Source of the DNA: Tipula vernalis
Taxonomy: Eukaryota; Arthropoda; Insecta; Diptera; Tipulidae
Assembly: GCA_958295665.1 (NCBI GenBank)
Contig: OY282558.1
Coordinates: forward strand, 332,169,106 to 332,233,105
Length of the DNA stretch: 64,000 bases
Direction of reading: 5' to 3'
The notes below the pieces were generated by a model. It saw nothing but the letters and a program-made list of their open reading frames with translations. It did no database searches and was not told where the DNA came from. The translations under genes and the position numbers were made by a program. Of the stretch, positions 57,908 through 64,000 are shown in pieces (position 1 is the first letter of the stretch; every line of letters begins with the position of its first letter).

Positions 57908-59104
57908 TCATACTGCTGGCTTTGAATCACTGGTCCCTTGATTCGATTGATTTGTGTGTAGTAGTGAGTGGTGTCTTCTAGAGCATAATCTGCATCTGGT
58001 TTTTGATTTACAACTATAAACTAAATGATTATTATTAAGGCAATTAAAACTTCTTTGGTCATTTTTTATTAAGTTCCTTCTTGCGTCGACATTCAATTCC
58101 TGGAACTTGGAACATTCAAATAGTTGATGTGAACTGGTCTGGCATACGGGACAGGTTATCGACGAAGCTACATGAAACCCTCTTGTATTATTGGAAGATT
58201 TGGAATGAACTTTACTTGATGTCTTTATGCCTTCCAGTGAGTCAGCTCGTTTGCCCAGGAATTCATAGAAACTCGTAAGTGATGGAAATTCGATGTCAGA
58301 TGCTTCGCGCATCCATAATTGTTTTGAATCTTCATCAAGCTTGTTAAATAAAATATAAATTAACCAAATGTCCTTTGTATCAGCTTCGGTGCCAAGTGCC
58401 TTTAGACCTCTTGTTGCTTCGTCTGCAATATCCAACAGCTTCCTGATATTTGTTGCATTGGCAGAATGGATTGGTGATTGTTCCATGAATATTTTTATGA
58501 ATGCATTAGCACTTAATTGCTTACGATCATATCGTTTACTTAGCTTTGAGAACGCCTCGAAATAGTTAGCTTCAGTGATGGTGAAATGCCGAATTAATGC
58601 ACTTGCCTCGCCTCGTAGGACCCCCTTCAGGTATTGAAATTTTTGTGCTGGTGTTAGTGAATGGTTCTCGTGAACTGCTGCTGTGAAGAGGTCATGGAAT
58701 GACTGCCATTCTCGATAATCCCCCGAAAATATTGGTATATTTAACCGTGGGAGCTTAAAATCGCCTGCTGCTGTTTGAGAAGTGGTATTAATGCCAGCTG
58801 TTGATTCATCCATCGACTGTTCCTTTGGTAATAAATTTTTTTTTCTGAGCCACGTGTTACAATTGATGATAATTTTGTAATACTGCTCTTCAACGATTTC
58901 CATTTCGGAGATTTCTTCACTCGAAGCACTAAATATTTTGTCTTCGATCTCCACAAATTCTTGATGCAACTGGGAAACACGTGTAAATTTGACTTTGACT
59001 TCTTCTACACTTGTGGTGTTGGAAAGCTCTTTAGAGAAATTTTCTAATTTCGTCATGAGACCCTTTAAAATGCTCCTGCGTTTGATGAATGCCGTTACAT
59101 CCAT
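57908..59104 (-). CDS. BEL/Pao gag (DUF1759) with zinc knuckles (copy 2)
   Basis: 398 codons, MDVTAFIKRRSILKGLMTKL. An N-terminal coiled region is followed by the DUF1759 capsid-like domain (RLNIPIFSGDYREWQSFHDL; LKGVLRGEASALIRHF; KLSKRYDRKQLSANAFIKIF) and two Cys/His knuckles (CPVCQTSSHQLFEC; CLNNNHLVYSCKSKTRCRLC). It ends SDSKPAV with TGA at 57908. The frame after the TGA continues without shift into pol, 18 codons before the next ATG. Most BEL elements encode gag and pol in one ORF, so the TGA is either a nonsense mutation or a readthrough site. Confidence 0.88.
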   Translation of the reverse strand: MDVTAFIKRRSILKGLMTKLENFSKELSNTTSVEEVKVKFTRVSQLHQEFVEIEDKIFSASSEEISEMEIVEEQYYKIIINCNTWLRKKNLLPKEQSMDESTAGINTTSQTAAGDFKLPRLNIPIFSGDYREWQSFHDLFTAAVHENHSLTPAQKFQYLKGVLRGEASALIRHFTITEANYFEAFSKLSKRYDRKQLSANAFIKIFMEQSPIHSANATNIRKLLDIADEATRGLKALGTEADTKDIWLIYILFNKLDEDSKQLWMREASDIEFPSLTSFYEFLGKRADSLEGIKTSSKVHSKSSNNTRGFHVASSITCPVCQTSSHQLFECSKFQELNVDARRNLIKNDQRSFNCLNNNHLVYSCKSKTRCRLCSRRHHSLLHTNQSNQGTSDSKPAV

Positions 59105-59341
59105 TTTTATTTTTTTATTTTTTTTTTATTTTTACCAATTCACTAACTCAATGATTCACTTAATGTTCACTTGGAATTGCATTATAAATTAATTACTATA
59201 TGGTTCAATTGTTCAAGTGATTCACAATAACTGTGCACTTGATATACAGTAACTGTTCATTTGAGATACACGCTTCTTACCCGATCGACACTCCTTTCAA
59301 GGAATAATTTATCACTGATATTTGATGCCGGTGCGTATTAT

Positions 59342-59357
59342 CCGGCTCGAAGGACCA
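59342..59357 (-). other. Primer-binding site of BEL/Pao copy 2
   Basis: Read on the minus strand TGGTCCTTCGAGCCGG, directly after the 5' LTR and identical to the site in copy 1. Confidence 0.6.
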
Positions 59358-59587
59358 AAAAAAATGTTAAAGAGCGGACTGTATCTTCATGTATATTTTT
59401 GTTTGCCAAGATCGGTGCATAGACTATCTTCGAATTTTGCGTTACCTCAGAAATGAACCAGTTAAAAAACTGTTAAAGTTGAAGCACCATAGGTAATGTT
59501 ATCACAAATAAATAATTCAATCAACATATAATTTATTCTTATTTAATTTCTAATACATATATGTACATATAATTTCTGATTTATATA

Positions 59588-59674
<87 letters not shown>

Positions 59675-59752
59675 CTTCTGATATAATTACCCACTCACTA
59701 CTATATCTTCTGTGTTTGATGTTGTCTTGTCGAAGGTTGAATTGTAAGAGAC
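59358..59752 (-). repeat. 5' LTR of BEL/Pao copy 2, with TA expansion
   Basis: 395 bp; identical to the 3' LTR except for a handful of substitutions or small indels and a TA run of about 80 bases at 59590-59670, against about 20 in the 3' LTR. Confidence 0.85.
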
Positions 59753-60177
59753 CGATATTATAACAATTTGCATCAACGTTTTATTATATTTGCAAACCGG
59801 TTTGGCGGCAGACACAAAAGATCGGCGGGGAAACATTTACTTAAAAAATATGCTGAATACGATTGATTATATCGCTCAACAATAGATGGTAGTAAGATTG
59901 GTAAGTATCAACTCAAATTACATCTAACTTCATTATTAACACGACAAATATCATATGTATACAAACAATGTAATATGTCAACGGTAAGTTGATTTTATGT
60001 GTAACATAAAATTATACATATAATACATATATATACATACAATTTAATGCCAATTTCAGATATATAAATTGACCGAAGGAGTGTCGCGTTGCCGTAACAT
60101 CAAATAGACAAGATAAGTACATATTTATTATACAATTATTACTTAATACTAAATTTACATTTTCGTTTCAGGTACTT

Positions 60178-60330
60178 TTAATTTGTAGATACTATGATGA
60201 GCTGCAACAATTCTTGGGCATATTCATTGTACGTCACATAAAACACTGGAGACGTCAGGATCCTTATTGCCAAACTCAAACATAAAACATGCTTAGAAAT
60301 ACCTTTTGAGTAGTAGTCGGGCCACTTGAG
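60178..60330 (-). pseudogene. DNA transposase relic, middle part (DUF4218/CACTA-like)
   Basis: Minus strand: GLKWPDYYSKGISKHVLCLS followed by LAIRILTSPVFYVTYNEYAQ and ELLQ. It resembles the ...lhvAIRIL.s.....ya..yakelL..fv block that directly precedes the LYG....NvH block in the same insect family, found at 53580-53660 on the other side of BEL copy 2. The ORF start upstream lies in simple repeat and is not real coding. Confidence 0.4.
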
Positions 60331-60360
60331 TCCAAAAATTTTTTGGTTGTTGTAATTATC

Positions 60361-60512
60361 AAGGTCAAAGGTCAAAAAAGGTCAAAGGTCAAAGGTCAAA
60401 GGTAAAAGGTCAAAGGTCAAAAAGGTCAAAGGTCAAAGGCCTAGGTCAAAGGTCAAAAAGGTCAAAGGTCAAAGGTCAAAAGGTCAAGGGTCAAAGGCCA
60501 AAGGTCAAGGTC
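60361..60512. repeat. AGGTCA-rich heptamer array
   Basis: About 150 bp built from AGGTCAA repeats with variants (AGGTAA, AGGCCA, GGGTCA). I count 16 exact AGGTCA hexamers, many spaced by one A. Confidence 0.9.
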
Positions 60513-61215
60513 GAAGATAAGCTATGGGAAATAACAAATATTCCACCATTTTGAAACTTTTTTTAAAACAAATATTCCACCATTTTGAAACTTTTTTTGA
60601 TGCGGATATAAATTCCTTGATAAACAATTAAAAATTATTCTTGATTGGCGTTATCAGTAAATATTATGCAATTTTTTTTTCGATTCGCATGAATAAATCT
60701 AAAAATAATTTTAATTTCATTTTGATAACGTTATCAGTAATTAAGAAAATATATTTTAAATAATAATCATTTTTTTGGATTGATAAACAATTAAAAATTA
60801 TTCTTAGCACAATGTCAAGGTCGAAGATAAGCTATGGGAAATAACAAATATTCCACCATTTTTTTGAAACTTGTTTGATGCGGATATAAATTCCTCTTAA
60901 AACATTATCTACAAAAATAATTTTACAGAAAAAATTCGCTTGAATAAATCTAAAAATAATTTCACCTGATAACGTTACCAGTAATTAAGAAAATATATTT
61001 TAAATAATAATTTTTTGCGTTGATAAACAATTAAAAATTATTCTTGATTGACGTTTCTTGTTGCAGTTTTTTTCGATTCACTTGAATAATTCTAAAAATA
61101 TTCTGTTCTGTGTTTTTGTTATCAGTAAAATTAAGAAAAAAATATTCCTGCGTAATTGTAAACATAATTAGGTTTCGGTTAATTCTCAGTAATTAAGAAA
61201 ATATAACGTCATTTT
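60512..61215. repeat. Diverged local repeats
   Basis: GTCGAAGATAAGCTATGGGA occurs at 60509 and 60814, ATTCCACCATTTT at 60539, 60572 and 60849, GATGCGGATATAAATTCC at 60599 and 60877, and TGATAAACAATTAAAAATTA at 60621, 60781 and 61021. No ORF. Confidence 0.7.
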
Positions 61216-61944
61216 GAATATCAATCAAAAAATAAATCCTGTTCAATCATGCTCTAGATAACAATAATAATAATATGAATCATTTTGTCAAATTTTTTTG
61301 TTCATGATCTTAATTTAACCTTTTCTCGAATCGTGTTCAAACATGTTAATCAAAAACCAGTTTTTTCAAGGGGGAGGGGGCCACGTCCATGTCCGATTTT
61401 TAGAAAGTTCATGAACTTTTAAAAGTTTATGGACTTTTCTAATATGGGGCGTCTCACGTCCGATTTTAGATAGTTCATGAACTTTTAAATGTTCATGAAC
61501 TTTTAAAAATCGGCAATGTTCCGGATATAAAAAGGAAGTGGTTTAATTTTTATTACTATATCATTCCCCCGTTTTGATGTGTATTCCATGCAACAATGAA
61601 TATTATTCAACCCCTTTACAATGATGTCTGGACCTACAGAATAAAAAAAGATTAATCACAAAAAAATGATACTGTTTTTTAAATAGTATATAGGCTGATT
61701 TTTTTTTAATATCAAAAACAAATTAAAGTAAATTAATATTTTTACATGACGTATATAAGGGAGAATATTTTTTTTAAAAAATTTTAATTATAAAGTATAT
61801 CAGTCAGCAAGCAGCAAGTAGTAAGTACTATAAAAATGGCGAAGAATAGTATGTACTTAACGAAGAATATTACGGTTGTAAGTACATATATTTATTTTGA
61901 AAAATAAAAAGTTTTATTAATTTTTTATTAACTTTTATTAATTT

Positions 61945-62250
61945 TCAGCCTCTTCTTTTACAGGTCATTGGCTTCAATTTTGCCTTGCTCTGAGATCCTA
62001 CTTCAAAAAACACCGCTTGGTGATCACTATGAGTGTATCGTTCACTGACATGCCACTTAATTTCCCTCGCTAGTTGACTACTTGTAATAGTAATGTCGAT
62101 CACGGATTGGTGACCATTCTTACGAAAGGTGCTGGTGTTGCCTCTGTTTACCAGAATGACGTCCAGTTGGGAAAACGCTTCTAACAGTGTGTTGCCTCTA
62201 ATGTTGGTATATTTGCTACCCCACTCCTCGGCCCATGCATTGAAGTCCCC
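61945..62250 (-). pseudogene. R1-clade non-LTR endonuclease fragment
   Basis: Minus strand: GDFNAWAEEWGSKYTNIRGN, LLEAFSQLDVILVNRGNTST, FRKNGHQSVIDITI and HVSERYTHSDHQAVFFEV, the C-terminal half of an AP endonuclease with GDFNAW and SDH. The arrangement is typical of R1-clade elements. Its upstream half is replaced by the (GT)n tract, and it ends in a stop at 61945. Confidence 0.7.
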
Positions 62251-62255
62251 AGTCC

Positions 62256-62272
62256 CCTGTGTGTGTGTGTAT

Positions 62273-62350
<78 letters not shown>

Positions 62351-62366
62351 CTGTGTGTGTGTGTGT
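62256..62366. repeat. (GT)n microsatellite
   Basis: About 110 bp of GT repeats with a few interruptions (TATG, CTG). It opens long artificial Thr/His and Cys/Val frames that are not genes. Confidence 0.95.
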
Positions 62367-62439
62367 AAGTGAACGTGGGAATGTTTGTACACACCCACAA
62401 ACATACACGCGCGTTTTACCGGTAGGCGGTTGCAAATCT

Positions 62440-63035
62440 TCATAATAGATGGCTAAAAAACTTCTTTCTTTCATTAGCCGGCTTGTATTACTTCGGGAGG
62501 TGGAGTTTGATCGCACCTTCTTTAATTTATTTTATCTGTTCAATTCTTCATCCAGTTATAATGTTATAAACTACTATTGGTTTTCCCCACGCGCTCAAGG
62601 CATCGTAACTACGTAAGATGACGTTAAACCTAATTGAGATTTTTAGCTTAGCTTCCTCAAATTAAGGGCAGAAGAAAAGCACACGTTCTGTATTCTCTTC
62701 CTTACAATCCGGACACTCGGGCTGGGTCGGATAGAAGTCAACTTCACCTTGTTGGCGGTTCAAAGAAGTATATGTCATTGGTATGAGGCGAAATTTCCAT
62801 CATCCCTTATCTCATTTGTTCCGATGTTGTAGCATTTCAGATTACGATTCGCTCTAGCCATCGTTTGGGATCCGGTAAGGAATAGCTTGTGTCGCTCCTT
62901 TGCCAATAGATCAATTGGTGCCATTACCACTACTACAAAACCCGCAATGCCTCCCGCTGCTGCTTCCTCAGGTATGCGAAGTCTAACCACACCATTGTAC
63001 ATAATATTCCATAACAATGGTCCCAGCACCGAACA
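62440..63035 (-). pseudogene. R1-clade RT fragment fused to C-terminal Cys block
   Basis: Minus strand: LGPLLWNIMYNGVVRLRIPE then AGFVVVVMAP, where R1-type RTs have a GFADD catalytic motif; the DD is deleted. After a jump comes the C-terminal block NRQQGEVDFYPTQPECPDCK followed by ENTERVLFFCP, the usual R1 CCHC-like region. Most of the RT between is missing. It lies upstream of the endonuclease fragment on the same strand, the reverse of the natural order, so the two are separate insertions or rearranged. Confidence 0.65.
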
Positions 63036-63084
63036 GCAATTATTTTATCTGAGTATAGTAGTAGGGTAAGTTAATGACAAAAAT

Positions 63085-63220
63085 TATTTTTAAAAATACA
63101 AAATTTTGTAAAACAGAATTTTATAAAACAGAATTTTGTAAAACGGAATTTTTCAAAGCAGAATTTTTCGAGAAACCAAAATTTCGAAAAAACAGAATTT
63201 TTTAAAACAGAATTACGTAC
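63085..63220. repeat. Minisatellite, ~16-18-bp units
   Basis: Repeats of AAAACAGAATTTTnTA / AAAACGGAATTTTTC, about seven imperfect units. Confidence 0.8.
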
Positions 63221-64000
63221 CGATCCCCATTCAACTAAAAAAACCTGAAGTCAAACACATACAAACTTTAAATATAACTTATAATTAATTATCACACGTT
63301 TAAACGTAAACACAATAAATTAACAATAGTGACAAATTACGTTCCTGAACGTGAATTATATTTTAATTTTATTCCTCCGACTTTATCCAAACAATACACA
63401 CAATATCCTTGTTCCCAATGCCATTATCGAAATTCTACATTATTATGTTTATTTTTTATTTATAAACTCTATCCTATTTATTTCCCGAAATAAATGTAAT
63501 AAAATAAAATAAAACAACAGATAAGAAAATAAATCCTTTTATTATAGTGTTAGAATAATAGGGGGGAAGAAAAAAAAAACCATCAGTATATTACCTAGTC
63601 TAGCTCAACATAAATTCCATTATAAAATATTCTCTATAGGGAATTTATTTATTGAATGTGTTTTGCATGCTAGAAACTATCGATGAAAAACTAAATAAAT
63701 TGTAAATAGTAAAATCTATATACACTACACATAGAGTTATTTACAGTTACAGTAAACACAGCTGGTGGTTAAACAACTGTATTTCGTTTGGTTTGATATA
63801 TTTTATGTACATATGTACATACATATTTTTTAGTTTTGTTAGATATGAACATAATAATAATCTAGAATAAAACACATAAATATGGATGTTTAATTTAAAT
63901 TAATTAAAACTAACAAACAAAACCACAAAACAGCGTAAATAAATTAGAAAAAATAATTGTTTTGACAAATTTGTGGTAATAACTACAGAGTGAAATATAA
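63221..64000. other. AT-rich region without a supported gene
   Basis: No open frame, repeat or element end recognised. Confidence 0.45.

Larger units (their letters stand above)
53664..59752 (-). mobile_element. BEL/Pao retrotransposon (copy 2), nearly intact
   Basis: Minus strand: 5' LTR 59358-59752, primer-binding site 59342-59357, gag-pol 59104-53929, 3' LTR 53664-53994. LTRs are nearly identical apart from a TA microsatellite and a few bases, implying a young insertion. The pol reading frame ends inside the 3' LTR, as in copy 1. No clear target duplication: the flanks are ...CAGTACC and CGATATT.... The relation of the two flanks to one transposase relic supports a simple insertion. Confidence 0.9.

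Noticed and set aside
60361..60512. CRISPR array
   Set aside because: The unit is a 7-bp simple repeat without unique spacers, in a eukaryotic context.
62129..62516. Thr/His-rich and Cys/Val-rich long ORFs
   Set aside because: Created by the (GT)n microsatellite.

Overview
The window is AT-rich, intron-poor eukaryotic DNA that consists almost entirely of transposable elements and their relics. The families present (hAT, PIF/Harbinger, piggyBac, BEL/Pao, Helitron, R1-like and other non-LTR elements, tRNA-derived SINEs), the short 49-80 bp GT-AG introns and the DUF4780-type gag point to an insect, most likely a fly (Diptera). I see no convincing single-copy host gene. The organism call is inference; no ribosomal or mitochondrial marker is present.

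Left part (1-9.7 kb): a nested stack. The 5' part of a piggyBac-like element (transposase N-terminus on the minus strand, end at 8098 beside TTAA) is interrupted by a 6.5-kb hAT element with a perfect 8-bp target duplication and a nearly intact two-exon transposase. Inside the hAT leader sit a 97-bp MITE and a 1.6-kb Harbinger derivative that has lost almost all of its transposase but keeps an intact three-exon Myb/SANT gene. To the right follow a small two-exon SAP-domain gene and a solo LTR.

11.4-14.7 kb: a second Harbinger element. Its transposase is broken by an in-frame loss of the first catalytic Asp and by a foldback-type insertion with a 10-bp target duplication; its partner Myb/SANT gene is also decayed. 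16.8-21 kb: a piggyBac relic and a non-LTR retrotransposon (gag, endonuclease, RNase H; RT deleted). 21.1-25 kb: foldback and MITE structures, including a duplicated 1.16-kb snapback unit. 25-32 kb is largely unassigned, apart from a DUF4780 gag fragment.

32.2-40 kb: a degenerate BEL/Pao element on the plus strand with both LTRs; its 3' LTR carries a 1.34-kb near-perfect palindrome bounded by a 7-bp target duplication. 44-46.5 kb: relics of two different non-LTR elements. 47.7-52 kb: a Helitron Rep/helicase gene on the minus strand, broken by a few small lesions. 52.5-53 kb: two tRNA-derived SINE-like repeats.

53.7-59.75 kb: a young BEL/Pao element on the minus strand, disabled only by one in-frame stop between gag and pol and one homopolymer frameshift. 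It is inserted in a relic of a transposase of the DUF4218/CACTA-like type whose pieces flank it. 60.3-64 kb: an AGGTCA-rich simple repeat, diverged local repeats, R1-clade non-LTR fragments beside a (GT)n tract, and AT-rich sequence.

The window is a record of successive nested insertions whose relative order can be read from target duplications and empty sites inside it. The most unusual items are the Harbinger derivative with an intact accessory gene, the SAP-domain gene, the long palindrome with its 7-bp duplication, and the duplicated snapback element. All calls come from reading the sequence; no database search was run.
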